Part shown: positions 42,192-51,154 of the stretch, in pieces
Position numbering within the stretch: the stretch's first letter is position 1
Layout: each line of letters opens with the position of its first letter
Position numbers and translations under genes: made by a program
Source: Gemmatimonadota bacterium
GTDB taxonomy: Bacteria; Gemmatimonadota; Gemmatimonadetes; Gemmatimonadales; Gemmatimonadaceae
Length of the DNA: 64,000 bases
Assembly: GCA_016719105.1 (NCBI GenBank)
Contig: JADKAQ010000008.1
Span: forward strand, 372,001-436,000
Direction of reading: 5' to 3'
Notes under the pieces: model-generated
Databases searched by the model: none
The model's input: the letters and a program-made list of their open reading frames with translations, nothing else
What the model was told of the DNA's origin: nothing

Positions 42192-43901
42192 CTAACGAGC
42201 GGCCGGGGCCGGCTTGTAGCCCGGCCCGCGGATCACGCGCCCGGGCCTGGCCCCCGTGTACTTCCCGTCCTCGAGCACCACCCCGCCATTCACGAGGACG
42301 TATCGCATCCCCTCCGAAGGGAGCGTCGGCTCGGCAAACGTCGAGCGATCGCGAATGGTCGCGGCGTCGAAGACCACGATGTCGGCGGCGAGCCCCGGGG
42401 CCAGGCGCCCGCGATCGTAGGCGCGAATCTCGTTGGCCGCCACGGCGCTCATGCGATGCACCATCCCCTCGAGCGACAGCACCCCCAACTCGCGCACATA
42501 GCGCGCGAGCAGGCGAGGAAACGATCCGTACCCGCGCGGGTGCCCTTCCTTCTCCTCGGGCATCATGGGGCCGGCGTCGGTGTCGAACGAGGTGAACTCC
42601 TCACGCATCGCCTTGATCTTGTTGGCGTCCGACATCGACTGCGGCATGGCGGAGGCCGACGTGGGGGCGATCTCGAAGAAGAGGTCCCACGCCTCCTTCC
42701 CCACCTTCCGGGCGATGTCGCCCACGCTCATCCCCGAGTACTGCGCATACGGCTCCGCCAGGCCGGAGACGATCACGCGGTCCCAGTTCTTCCCGGCGTG
42801 CGCGTACCAGTTCTCCCAGCCGCCTAACGTTTCCATCTCGCGGCGCATCTCGGTGCGCACCGCGGGATCGCCGAGCTTTCGCAGCAGCTCGGCCTGCCCA
42901 TCGGCGGCGTGCCGTGGGTGCAACAGGGCACGAATCCCCAGCCCGTTGTTGATGTAGGGATAGATATCGACCCCCACCTGTTGCCCCGACGCGCGCGCCG
43001 CCCTGATGCGGGCAATCGCGAGATCCATCTTCCCCCAGTTCCCCTGCCCGGCGGTCTTGAGGTGGAAGATGTGGACCGGTGTCCCCGCGGCGGCCCCGAT
43101 GCGCAACGCCTCGTCGATCGCCTCGAGCAGGCGGTCCCCTTCGTTGCGCATGTGCGTGAAGTACGAACCGCCGTAGGTCCCCGCGACCTTGGTGAGCTCG
43201 GCAATCTCCGACTCCGAGCCGTAGATGGCCGGCGGATAGATGAGCGAGGTCGAGACTCCGATGGCCCCGGCCTCCATCGCCTCGCGCACGTAGCCGCGCA
43301 TGCGCTCGAGCTCTTCGGGGGTGGCCTGTCGGTCCTTGTCGCCGATGACCAGGCGCCGCAGCTGCGTGTGCCCCACGGTCTGCACCGCGTTCATCGGCAT
43401 CCCCGCCGAGTCGAGCTTGGCGAAGAGCTGGCGCATCGTCGACCAGCCGGCGCGCGTCGCCTGCTCGCCTTCGAGCGGGGCGCTCGACACCCCCTCGCCG
43501 GCGTTGATGGTCGTGATCCCCTGTGACAGCAGGTTGAAGGCGCTGTTGGGATTGGCGAGAAACGGCGTGGCCGTCTGTCCCATCATGTCGATGAAGCCGG
43601 GGGCGACGATGTGCCCAGTGGCATCGATCGCCCGCTTTCCCTGTGTGGGGCTGAAACGCCCGATGGCGGCGATGCGCCCGTTGGCGATGGCGATGTCTCC
43701 GGCGTACCACGGCGCCCCCGTCCCATCGACGATGCGCCCGCCGTGGATCACGACGTCGTAGGGAGGCACCGTCGCCGAGGGGGCGGCCGGGCGTTGCCGG
43801 GGCTGCGCGGCTGCGGGCGACGCAAGGACGGGAAGCGCGACCGCCACGGTCGCCAGGACATGCATCAATCGTTGCAACTGCCGAACCTGGACGCCGTGCA
43901 T
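42192..43901 (-). CDS. N-acyl-D-amino-acid deacylase family amidohydrolase, lacking the usual HxH
   Basis: ATG 43901 follows GGGGGAG by 6 nt; 569 aa with a signal peptide (LATVAVALPVLASPAAAQ). The amidohydrolase opening YDVVIHGGRIVDGTGAPWYA and IDATGHIVAPGFIDMMGQ is clear. Then come TTINAGEGVSSAP, the D-aminoacylase-like GVSTSLIYPPAIYG and YFTHMRNEGDRLLEAI, HIFHLKTAGQGNW, and the C-terminal composite-domain return RLAPGLAADIVVFD, VLVNGGVVLEDGKYTGARPG. At the end of strand 1 the metal-binding His-x-His is replaced by Asp-Met-Met-Gly-Gln. Later His residues (FTHMR, IFHLK) remain, so it may be mononuclear. It is the last gene of the long minus-strand cluster. Confidence 0.9.
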   Translation of the reverse strand: MHGVQVRQLQRLMHVLATVAVALPVLASPAAAQPRQRPAAPSATVPPYDVVIHGGRIVDGTGAPWYAGDIAIANGRIAAIGRFSPTQGKRAIDATGHIVAPGFIDMMGQTATPFLANPNSAFNLLSQGITTINAGEGVSSAPLEGEQATRAGWSTMRQLFAKLDSAGMPMNAVQTVGHTQLRRLVIGDKDRQATPEELERMRGYVREAMEAGAIGVSTSLIYPPAIYGSESEIAELTKVAGTYGGSYFTHMRNEGDRLLEAIDEALRIGAAAGTPVHIFHLKTAGQGNWGKMDLAIARIRAARASGQQVGVDIYPYINNGLGIRALLHPRHAADGQAELLRKLGDPAVRTEMRREMETLGGWENWYAHAGKNWDRVIVSGLAEPYAQYSGMSVGDIARKVGKEAWDLFFEIAPTSASAMPQSMSDANKIKAMREEFTSFDTDAGPMMPEEKEGHPRGYGSFPRLLARYVRELGVLSLEGMVHRMSAVAANEIRAYDRGRLAPGLAADIVVFDAATIRDRSTFAEPTLPSEGMRYVLVNGGVVLEDGKYTGARPGRVIRGPGYKPAPAAR

Positions 43902-43923
43902 GCTCGCTCCCCCTGGGTGAAAG

Positions 43924-44826
43924 TCAGGCGCTCCCGCCGGGGGAGTCACCGTCCGGATATCGCAGCCGGAGCGCGGCGATATCGCGCGCCCCCAGCCCCT
44001 CGTCCATCGCCGCCGCCAGGACCGCGCGCGCCGCCTCGGTCACCGGCAGCTGCAATCCCTGTTCGACACCGACGCCCGCGACGATGCCCAGGTCCTTCTC
44101 GTAGAGCACCAGCGCGGCGCCTGCATCATACTGGCCGCCCTGCACCCGCGCGAGCGTGCGGTCGAGCATGCGCGACTGCCCGAAGCCGGCGCGCAGCACC
44201 TCCGCCAGCGCCTCGAGGTCGAGCCCCACGCGCTGCGCCAGAGCAATCGCCTCCGCGGCCGCCGCCCCGTGCACGAAGGTGAGCAGCTGGTTCACGAGCT
44301 TGGCGTGCGTCCCGGCCCCGGGTGGCCCCATGTGCACGATGGTGCGTCCGTAGGCCTGCACCACCGCCCGCGCCCGCTCGAACGCCACCGCACTGCCACC
44401 GGCCATGATGGCCAGCGTCCCCTGCTCTGCCCCTTCGGGACCGCCACTCACCGGCGCGTCGACGAAGTGCACCCCGCGCTGCGCCGACCGTTCGGCCACC
44501 CGCCGCGCGAGCGCCGGGGTGATGGTCCCGTGCTCGATGAGGAGGGCATCCGTGCGGGCATGGTCCACGATGCCGTCGGCGTCCAGGTAGAGCCGCTCCG
44601 ACGCAGCCACCGTGTCGACGCAGGTGATGACCACGTCGGCCGCAGCGGCGAGTGCCCCCACGGAGCGCGTGGCCACGGCCCCCGACGACAGGTACGGTGC
44701 CAGGCGCGCCTCGGTCCGATTGAAGACCAGGACCCGATGCCCTGCCGCCAGGAGGCGCCGGACCATGGGCCCACCCATCTTCCCCACGCCCACCACCCCG
44801 ACGATGGGAAGCGCGTCGTCAGCCAT
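43924..44826 (-). CDS. NAD(P)-dependent beta-hydroxyacid dehydrogenase (3-hydroxyisobutyrate dehydrogenase family)
   Basis: This 300-aa protein has the dinucleotide fold VGVVGVGKMGGPMVRRLLAA, the FNRTEARL motif (Arg after beta2 favours NADP), the substrate-binding FVDAPVSGGPEGAEQGTL and the catalytic Lys in GTHAKLVNQLL. It oxidises or reduces 3-hydroxy acids such as 3-hydroxyisobutyrate, tartronate semialdehyde or their analogues. Its start overlaps the IlvD stop by 8 nt, so the two are translated together. That pairing suggests a route through a 2,3-dihydroxy or 3-hydroxy acid, for example branched-chain or sugar acids. Confidence 0.92.
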   Translation of the reverse strand: MADDALPIVGVVGVGKMGGPMVRRLLAAGHRVLVFNRTEARLAPYLSSGAVATRSVGALAAAADVVITCVDTVAASERLYLDADGIVDHARTDALLIEHGTITPALARRVAERSAQRGVHFVDAPVSGGPEGAEQGTLAIMAGGSAVAFERARAVVQAYGRTIVHMGPPGAGTHAKLVNQLLTFVHGAAAAEAIALAQRVGLDLEALAEVLRAGFGQSRMLDRTLARVQGGQYDAGAALVLYEKDLGIVAGVGVEQGLQLPVTEAARAVLAAAMDEGLGARDIAALRLRYPDGDSPGGSA

Positions 44827-46492
44827 CGGTCACGCAGCCGAGTGAGGCGTTGCTCACCGATCGGATGTACTTGAGCAGCACGCCCTGCGTGGCACGCAGC
44901 GGTGGCGCGATCCACGCCGCGCGACGCGCGGCCAGCTCGGCGTCGCTCACGTCGACGGTGAGCGTGCGTGCCGTGGCGTCGATGGTGATGCGATCGCCAT
45001 CGCGCACCAGCGCCAGCGCCCCGCCATCCTGCGCCTCCGGCGTCACGTGTCCCACCACGAAGCCATGCGTCCCGCCGCTGAATCGCCCGTCGGTGATCAG
45101 GGCCACGCTCGCACCGAGGCCCGCTCCCATGATCGCGCCGGTAATCGTCAGCATCTCCGGCATCCCGGGGCCACCGCGCGGCCCCTCGTAGCGAATCACC
45201 ACCACGTCGCCGGGTTGCACCTGGCGCTGCTCGAGCGCGGCGAGCGCCGCCTCCTCCTGCTCGAAGACGCGCGCCGGGCCGGAGAAGCGCATCCCTTCCT
45301 TGCCCGTGATCTTCGCGACGGCACCGTCAGGCGCAAGATTGCCGCGCAGGATCTCCAGGTGGCCGGTCGCCTTGAACGGCGCTCCCAGCGGACGGATCAC
45401 GTCCTGCCCCTCGGCGAGCCCCGGCACCTCGGCCAGGTTCTCGGCCACCGTCTTCCCGGTCACCGTGAGGCAGTCGCCGTGCAGCAGCCCTTGGGCGAGG
45501 AGGTACTTCATCACCGCGGGCGTCCCCCCCACCCGATCGAGGTCCTCCATCACGTACCGCCCGCTCGGCTTGAGGTCGGCGATGTACGGGACGCGGGCGC
45601 TGATGGCCTGGAAGTCGTCGATGGTGAGAAGGACGCCAGCGGAGCGCGCAACGGCCAGCAGATGCAAGACGGCATTCGTCGACCCGCCCAGCGCCATGAC
45701 CACGGTGATCGCGTTCTCGAACGCCGCGCGCGTCATCACCTGGCGCGGCGTGATGCCCCGCTCGAGGAGCACGCGCATGGCCGCCCCCGCGCGCACGCAT
45801 TCCTCACGCTTGCGCGGGTCGGTGGCCGGCGTGGACGAACTGTAGGGCAGCGTCATGCCTAACGCCTCCGCCGCCGACGCCATCGTGTTGGCCGTGTACA
45901 TCCCGCCGCAGGCGCCCGCGCCCGGGCAGGCATGGCGCACTACCGCGTTCATCGAGGCCTCGCTGCGCCGCCCGGCGACGAACTCGCCATAGCTTTGGAA
46001 GACCGAGACGATGTCCAGCGTCTCGCCGTCGTGGTGCCCCGGGCGGATCGTCCCGCCGAAGATCATGAGCGCCGGACGGTCCAGGCGCGCCATGGCCATG
46101 AGGGCGCCCGGCATGTTCTTGTCACAGCCGGGGACGGCGATGAGCCCGTCGTACCACTGGGCCCCCATCACCGTCTCGATCGAGTCGGCGATGAGGTCGC
46201 GCGACGGAAGCGAGTAGCTCATCCCGTCCGTCCCCATCGAGATGCCATCGCTCACCCCGATGGTGTTGAAGCGCATCCCCACCATCCCGGCCGCCTGTAC
46301 CCCGTCGCGCGCCGCCGTCCCCAGCTCGAGCAGGTGCATGTTGCAGGGATTGCCATCGTACCACATGCTGGCGATGCCGACCTGCGCCTTGGGCAGGTCG
46401 TCTTCGGTGAGCCCGGTGGCAAAGAGCATGGCGCGCGACGCGACCTGCGCGCGCGCCTGGGTCAGGCGAGCGGAGTGCCGGTTCATCGTCAT
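44819..46492 (-). CDS. ilvD: Dihydroxy-acid dehydratase (IlvD/EDD family)
   Basis: 557 aa from ATG 46492 (46486 also possible), 7 bp after the SDR stop. The Fe-S ligands typical of the family are present: GNPCNMHLLELG, VPGCDKNMPG and HACPGAGACGGMYTANTM. GVSDGISMGTDGMSYSLPSR, ALGGSTNAVLHLLA and the C-terminal TDGRFSGGTHGFVVGHV with the catalytic Ser are also there. The length and motifs suit IlvD, which dehydrates 2,3-dihydroxy-isovalerate or -methylvalerate. No other ilv gene is in the window. In this catabolic cluster it could instead act on a sugar acid, as some family members do; I keep the family name on sequence grounds. Confidence 0.88.
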   Translation of the reverse strand: MTMNRHSARLTQARAQVASRAMLFATGLTEDDLPKAQVGIASMWYDGNPCNMHLLELGTAARDGVQAAGMVGMRFNTIGVSDGISMGTDGMSYSLPSRDLIADSIETVMGAQWYDGLIAVPGCDKNMPGALMAMARLDRPALMIFGGTIRPGHHDGETLDIVSVFQSYGEFVAGRRSEASMNAVVRHACPGAGACGGMYTANTMASAAEALGMTLPYSSSTPATDPRKREECVRAGAAMRVLLERGITPRQVMTRAAFENAITVVMALGGSTNAVLHLLAVARSAGVLLTIDDFQAISARVPYIADLKPSGRYVMEDLDRVGGTPAVMKYLLAQGLLHGDCLTVTGKTVAENLAEVPGLAEGQDVIRPLGAPFKATGHLEILRGNLAPDGAVAKITGKEGMRFSGPARVFEQEEAALAALEQRQVQPGDVVVIRYEGPRGGPGMPEMLTITGAIMGAGLGASVALITDGRFSGGTHGFVVGHVTPEAQDGGALALVRDGDRITIDATARTLTVDVSDAELAARRAAWIAPPLRATQGVLLKYIRSVSNASLGCVTDG

Positions 46493-46499
46493 GGGCGGC

Positions 46500-47327
46500 T
46501 CATGCCATCTTGTAGCCGCCGCCACAGGTGACGACCTCGCCGGTGATGTAGTTGGACTCCGGGATGCAGAACAGGTACACCGCACCGGCCGCCTCCTCCA
46601 CCGTCCCGGGCCTGCCTAACGGGATGATGGCCTCGAGCTTCTTGAACGCCTCCGGATTGAGCCCGACCGGGATGTGCCGTCCCTCGATGTCGATCGTGGC
46701 CCCGCCGTGCGCAGGCGCCGAGGTGAGGCGTGTTTCGATGACGCCGAAGGCGACCGCGTTCACGGTGACCTTGTAGCGCCCCCACTCCTTGGCCATCGCC
46801 TTGGTGAGGCCGATGATCCCCGCCTTGGCCGACGAGTAGTTGGCCTGCCCCGGGTTGCCGTTGGTCCCCGAGACCGACGAGATGTTCACCACCTTGCGAT
46901 ACACGGGGGTCCCGGCCTCGGCCTCCCGCTTGGCGTTGGCGCGAATCACCTCGCTCGCGGCGCGCAGGATGCGGAACGGCGCCTTGAGGTGCACGTCCAT
47001 GATCGCGTCCCACTGCTCGTCGGTCATCTTCTGGATCACGTTGTCCCAGGTGAAGCCGGCGTTGTTGATGATGATGTCCAGCCCGCCGAAGCTGTCGACC
47101 GCCGTGCGCACGAAGCGCTCGGGAAAGTCCCTGTCGGCCACACTCCCAGAGACGGCAACCGCCTTCCCTCCGCTCGCCTCGATGGCGGCGACGGTCTCCT
47201 GCGCCGGTGCGGCATCGAGATCGTTGACGACGATGTGCGCCCCCTCGCTGGCGAGCTTGAGCGCGATGGCCTGCCCGATGCCGCGTCCGGCACCGGTGAT
47301 GATGGCGACCTTTCCGGCGAGCTTCAT
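46500..47327 (-). CDS. SDR family oxidoreductase (FabG-like)
   Basis: ATG 47327 gives 275 aa. All SDR motifs are present: VAIITGAGRGIGQAIALKL, NDLDAAPAQE, IIINNAGFTWDN, NISSVSGTNGNPG with the Ser, and the Tyr-Lys pair in ANYSSAKAGIIGLTKAMAKE. The insertion of ~20 residues in the middle (SEVIRANAKREAEAGTPVYR) is seen in 3-oxoacyl-ACP reductase-like SDRs with thiolase partners. In the raw frame this gene appears fused to the thiolase upstream, but that is an artefact of the thiolase frameshift; the true thiolase stop lies 47 bp before this ATG. It probably oxidises a 3-hydroxyacyl-CoA ahead of thiolysis. Confidence 0.9.
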   Translation of the reverse strand: MKLAGKVAIITGAGRGIGQAIALKLASEGAHIVVNDLDAAPAQETVAAIEASGGKAVAVSGSVADRDFPERFVRTAVDSFGGLDIIINNAGFTWDNVIQKMTDEQWDAIMDVHLKAPFRILRAASEVIRANAKREAEAGTPVYRKVVNISSVSGTNGNPGQANYSSAKAGIIGLTKAMAKEWGRYKVTVNAVAFGVIETRLTSAPAHGGATIDIEGRHIPVGLNPEAFKKLEAIIPLGRPGTVEEAAGAVYLFCIPESNYITGEVVTCGGGYKMA

Positions 47328-47374
47328 GATGCGAGGTGCGAGTGGGTGTGAAGGCGAGACAACGTGCGGGATGA

Positions 47375-48557
47375 TCAGTCGGCGCGGTAGAGCGTGATGA
47401 CGCACGCGCCGCCCAGGCCGAGGTTGTGCTGCAGCGCGATGCGCGCCCCCTCGACCTGGCGCGCCCCCGACATCCCGCGCAGCTGCCAGGTGAGTTCGGT
47501 GCATTGGGCCAGCCCGGTGGCGCCTAACGGGTGCCCCTTGGAGAGGAGCCCCCGACGGGTTGGTGACTACCTTGCCGCCAAAGGTATTGTCGCCCTCGAC
47601 AATGAAGCGCTCCGCCGTCCCCTCGGGTGTGAGTCCCAGCGCCTCGTAGGCGATGAGTTCGTTGGCGGTGAAGCAGTCGTGCAGCTCCACCACATCTACA
47701 TCCTCCGGGCCGATCCCCGCGGCGTCATACGCGCGCTGCGCCGCTCCCTTGGCCATGTCGTAGCCCACCGACCGCATCATGTTGCCGGCATCAAACGTCC
47801 CGGGGATGTCGGTGGCCATCACCTGGGCGGCGATCGTCACGCGCGCGTCGATGCCGTGGCGCGTCGCGAAGTCGCGTGAGCAGACCACCGCCGCCGCCGC
47901 GCCGCAGGTGGGAGGGCAGCACTGCAGCCGCGTCAGCGGGTCGCTCACCGCGGGCGAGGCGAGCACCTCGTCCTCAGTCACCGGCTCGCGGAAGATGGCG
48001 AACGGATTGAGCGAGGCATGCTTGCGCGCCTTGACCGAGATCTTGGCAAAGGTGCTCGGCTTGATGCCATGCTCCTTCATGTAGTGACGGCCCGCTGCGG
48101 CAAAGTACTGCGGCGCCAGCGGCGCCCCTTTGTCGATGCCGTCGGTGCGATCGAGCGCACCGGCCACGAGTTCGGTGGGGATGGGACGATCCTGGAACAG
48201 CTTGATGAGCGGGCCGGGGATCATCTGCTCGAAGCCGACGGCGAGCGCACACTCCACCGCCCCGCTGGCCACCGCCTGTCGCGCGAGGAAGAGCGCGGTC
48301 GAGCCGGTAGCGCAGTTGTTGTTCACGTTGATGATCGGCGCTCCGCTCAACCCCACCTCGTACATCGCCCGCTGGCCGGCGCAGCTGTCGCCATACACAT
48401 AGCCCACGTACACCTGCTCGGCGTCGTGGTACGCGATCCCCGCGTCGGCCAGCGCGGTGCGCGCGGCGGTTGAGGCCATCACCGTGTACGGATCGCTCTT
48501 GCCGGGCTTGGCGAAGGGGACCATGCCGACCCCCGCGACGACCACTGTTCTCGACAT
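47375..48557 (-). CDS. Thiolase (SCP2-type acetyl-CoA acyltransferase), frameshifted near the C-terminus
   Basis: Starts VVVAGVGMVPFAKPGKSDPY. It has the nucleophile region IINVNNNCATGSTALFLARQ (Cys ~90), CCPPTCGAAAAVVCSRDFA, and the catalytic-His segment DVVELHDCFTANELIAYEALG. At KVVTNPSG the frame fails. The family consensus NPSGGLLSKGHPLGATG continues in another frame, ending NLGLGGACVITLYRAD at 47375 with the second active-site Cys. Two missing G (or one extra) in the run at 47549-47553 would restore ~394 aa. Function would be thiolytic cleavage of a 3-ketoacyl-CoA, working with the SDR and MaoC dehydratases beside it. Confidence 0.88.
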
Positions 48558-48623
48558 CGTGTCCTCGTGTTTCCGTGTGTTGTCGCGTCATGGGTCGACA
48601 CCCGCGGGCGCCGACGTCGTCGC

Positions 48624-49040
48624 CTACCGCGCCTGCGGCACCACCGTCGCGCCCCCGGCGATCTTCACCTCACCCTGCGCGTTGCGCAGCGTGAGCGCGA
48701 GCGCCACCGCGCCGTCGGGCGCAATGGCCGACACGACCCCCGCCGCCGTCAATTGCTCGCCGGGGTACGTGATGGCCGAGAAGCGCACGTGGATGTCGCG
48801 CAGCCGTTCCTGTGGCACCCAGTGCGTGATCATGCGTACCAGGTACGCCACGCCAAGCATGCCGTGCATGAAGACATCGCGGTGGCCGGCGGCTTTCGCG
48901 AAGTCCGAGTCGATGTGCAGCGGGATGTGGTCGCCCGAGCCCCCCGCGTACAGGGCGAGCGTGGCCCGCGTGAGCGGCGGGAGCACCAGCGGCGGCAACG
49001 TTTCGCCCACCCGCAGCGCGTCGGTCGGCAGCCCGGTCAC
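48624..49040 (-). CDS. MaoC-like dehydratase, hydratase-2 domain subunit
   Basis: This 138-aa hot-dog-fold protein has the hydratase-2 motif LALYAGGSGDHIPLHIDSDFAKAAG with the catalytic Asp and His, then VFMHGMLGVAYLVRM and the IHVRFSAITYPGEQL strand. It is the catalytic partner half of a two-subunit (R)-specific enoyl-CoA hydratase or 3-hydroxyacyl dehydratase. It overlaps the FAS1-like partner gene by ATGA, the usual way such heterodimers are encoded. Product: a 3-hydroxyacyl-CoA for the SDR and thiolase next in line. Confidence 0.9.
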   Translation of the reverse strand: MTGLPTDALRVGETLPPLVLPPLTRATLALYAGGSGDHIPLHIDSDFAKAAGHRDVFMHGMLGVAYLVRMITHWVPQERLRDIHVRFSAITYPGEQLTAAGVVSAIAPDGAVALALTLRNAQGEVKIAGGATVVPQAR

Positions 49041-49483
49041 CGGTGCCTCCAGATCATCACCTGCCGCCCCACCGCGACCAACGCCCCGCTATCGGCATGG
49101 CGCACCTCGCTCTCGAACGCGACGAACTCGAGCGCTCCCCCCTTCTTGTCGTAGACGTCGACCACGCGCCGCGTCACGCGCACGCGGTCCCCCGCACACA
49201 TCACGTCGTGAAACGTGTACGACTGCTCCCCGTGCAGCACGTCGGTGATGGGAATGCCCACGTCGGTGAGGTACCCCGACCCGACCGGACTGTCGGCCTG
49301 CAGGCAGAAGGCGAAGGTCGGCGGCGCCACGATCGAGCGGTAGCCGGCGGCACGCGCGGCGGCTTCATCGGTGTAGATCGGCCGCGTCTCGCCGATCGCC
49401 TTGGCCAGGAGCGTCAGCCGCCCCTTCTCGATCTCCACTTCAAAGGGGGGCCACTCGCGACCGATGATGGCGCGGTCGATCAT
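49037..49483 (-). CDS. MaoC N-terminal/FAS1-like dehydratase subunit
   Basis: ATG 49483 gives 148 aa, overlapping the isomerase stop by ATGA and the MaoC start by 4 nt. It begins RAIIGREWPPFEVEIEKGRL, then AKAIGETRPIYTDEAAARAA, APPTFAFCLQADSPVG, DVLHGEQSYTFHDVMCAGDR and FVAFESEVRHADSGALVAVG. This matches the FAS1-like dehydratase domain of HadA/mesaconyl-C4-CoA hydratase-type proteins. It lacks the catalytic hydratase-2 motif, so it is the structural and substrate-channel half of the dimer with the gene downstream. Confidence 0.87.
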   Translation of the reverse strand: MIDRAIIGREWPPFEVEIEKGRLTLLAKAIGETRPIYTDEAAARAAGYRSIVAPPTFAFCLQADSPVGSGYLTDVGIPITDVLHGEQSYTFHDVMCAGDRVRVTRRVVDVYDKKGGALEFVAFESEVRHADSGALVAVGRQVMIWRHR

Positions 49484-50268
49484 GCGGGGGCCTGCTTGGG
49501 CATCGTCGCCAGCCACGCCAGGCTTTCCACCGTCGAGCGTTGCGGATGATACTCGGCGCCGTACCAGCCGGCGTACCCGCTCCTGCCAATCGCCTGCAGG
49601 ATCGCCGGGATGTCGAGCGACCCGGTGCCGGGCTCGTGCCGCCCCGGGACGTCGGCGAATTGCACGTGACGGGCAATGGCCCGCACGTGCGTGAACGCCT
49701 CGACTGGGTCGCCGCCGTTCATGGCCGTGTGATAGACGTCGAACTGCAACCCCAGGCGCTGGCTCCCCAGGCAGCGTACCACGTCGGCGGCCTGCTGCAG
49801 GTCGGCCAGGAGCGCGGTCGGCGCATCGACGCGGTTCATCGCCTCGATCAGGAGCGAGGTGCCCTTGGCGCGACTCAGGCAGAGCGCCAGGCGAACGTTG
49901 GCCAGGTAGGTGTGCAGGCAGTCGTCCCGTGAGACCCCGGCCGGGATGCGCGACGGCCCGAGGTGCACGTGCAACGCGCCTAACGTGGCCGCCGCGTCGA
50001 GCGCGTGCTCCAGCGACTCGCGGAACGCGTCCTCGCGCCCGGGGACCCCCGACAGCCCATCGCCACCCGTGGCGTAGTCGCGCGACCCCACGTTGATGAG
50101 CACGACCTGGAGCTGCGCGTCGCGCGCCGCGCGCGCCATCTCGTCCACGTCGCCCTCGGCGAGCCCCTGGATCTCGACGCCGGCAAAGCCGGCCGCGCGC
50201 ACCGCCGCGAAACGCTCCAGCAACGGCAGCTCGCGGAACATGAACGAGACCGACGCCGACAGCTGCAT
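49480..50268 (-). CDS. Hydroxypyruvate isomerase-like TIM-barrel sugar isomerase/epimerase
   Basis: This 262-aa protein matches the Hyi family of AP-endonuclease-2-like TIM barrels: LSASVSFMFRELPLLERFAA, AGFAGVEIQGLAEGD, LHVHLGPSRI, LLIEAMNRVDAPTALL (metal-binding Glu), LQFDVYHTAMNGG (Asp/His), VQFADVPGRHEPGTGSLD and YAGWYGAEYHP (final Glu). The 'VPGRHEPGTGE' type loop is diagnostic of hydroxypyruvate isomerase. It interconverts hydroxypyruvate and tartronate semialdehyde or acts on a similar keto acid. With a beta-hydroxyacid dehydrogenase of the right type in the same cluster, a tartronate-semialdehyde route is possible (inference). Confidence 0.88.
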   Translation of the reverse strand: MQLSASVSFMFRELPLLERFAAVRAAGFAGVEIQGLAEGDVDEMARAARDAQLQVVLINVGSRDYATGGDGLSGVPGREDAFRESLEHALDAAATLGALHVHLGPSRIPAGVSRDDCLHTYLANVRLALCLSRAKGTSLLIEAMNRVDAPTALLADLQQAADVVRCLGSQRLGLQFDVYHTAMNGGDPVEAFTHVRAIARHVQFADVPGRHEPGTGSLDIPAILQAIGRSGYAGWYGAEYHPQRSTVESLAWLATMPKQAPA

Positions 50269-50271
50269 CGC

Positions 50272-51147
50272 CTACTCCGCCGACGTGCCAGGTGCGACGC
50301 GATCCGGTGTCGCACCCTCCGGTGTGGCGCGCTGCTGCGCCGCCTTCATCGCCAGCCAACTCGCCCGGTAGTCGCGCCCACCGGCCAGTACCTGTCCGCC
50401 ATCACAGTAGACGATGGTCCCGTTCACGTATCCGGCCGCGTCGCTGCACAGGAAGAGCGCCACCTGCGCCACGTCGTGCCCCGTCCCGAAGCGCCGCATG
50501 GGATTCATCTGCGCCCACTGCTCGCGGATCTCCTCTGTCGGGGCCAGGCGCGCCATCCCCTCGGTGTCGCCAATGGGGCCGGGGACGATTCCGTTGACGC
50601 GAATCCCTTCGTGTCCCCATTCCACCGCGAGCGAGCGCGTGAGCATGTCGACCCCCGCCTTGGCGGCGCTCACATGGGCTTGGCCCCAGAATGCTTCGGT
50701 CGACTGCGGTGCGGAGATGTTGATGAGCGATGCGCCGGGGACGCGCAGCACGGCCTTGGCCGCGCGCAGGACGTGAAAGGTCCCGATGAGGTCGATCTCC
50801 ACCACGGCGCGAAAGCCATTGGACGAGAGTTCATCGGCCGGGCAGATGAAGTTGCCTGCCGCCCCCGAGACCACGATGTCGAATGGACCGAGGGCCTCGT
50901 GCGCCCCCGCGACCGCACGCTCGACCGCGCCGAAGTCGCGCACATCGCCAGCCACGCCGTACACCTGTCCGCCATGTGCGCGCAACGCCGCCACCGCCGA
51001 CTCCACACGCGCCGCGTTGCGACTCATCACCGCCACCCGCGCGCCGTACTCGGCCAGGGCGTGGGCGATGGCGAGGTTGATGCCGCTGGTGCCGCCAGCT
51101 ACAAAGGCGACCTTGCCGGCGAGGAATCCGGGAACGAATGGGTTCAT
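50272..51147 (-). CDS. SDR family oxidoreductase, 2,4-dienoyl-CoA reductase-like
   Basis: This 291-aa SDR opens with PFVPGFLAGKVAFVAGGTSG (the GGTSGI variant of the cofactor loop, typical of peroxisomal-type 2,4-dienoyl-CoA reductases). AVMSRNAARVESA follows (Arg favours NADPH), then VVSGAAGNFICPADELSSNG (the 'N.AAGNF..P...LS.NGF' signature), NISAPQSTEAFWGQ and the late LCSDAAGYVNGTIVYCDGGQ. The usual catalytic Tyr position reads HVSAAKAGVD, a His instead of Tyr, as some dienoyl-CoA reductases also lack Tyr. It reduces double bonds of unsaturated acyl-CoAs. It lies 3 bp before the isomerase gene. Confidence 0.88.
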   Translation of the reverse strand: MNPFVPGFLAGKVAFVAGGTSGINLAIAHALAEYGARVAVMSRNAARVESAVAALRAHGGQVYGVAGDVRDFGAVERAVAGAHEALGPFDIVVSGAAGNFICPADELSSNGFRAVVEIDLIGTFHVLRAAKAVLRVPGASLINISAPQSTEAFWGQAHVSAAKAGVDMLTRSLAVEWGHEGIRVNGIVPGPIGDTEGMARLAPTEEIREQWAQMNPMRRFGTGHDVAQVALFLCSDAAGYVNGTIVYCDGGQVLAGGRDYRASWLAMKAAQQRATPEGATPDRVAPGTSAE

Positions 51148-51154
51148 GTCTCGC

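Noticed and set aside
46500..48557. Apparent 685-aa thiolase-SDR fusion protein
   Set aside because: The C-terminal thiolase motifs (HPLGATG, GGACVITLY) continue in another frame to a proper stop at 47375, and the SDR has its own ATG at 47327. The fusion is a product of the frameshift at 47549-47553.
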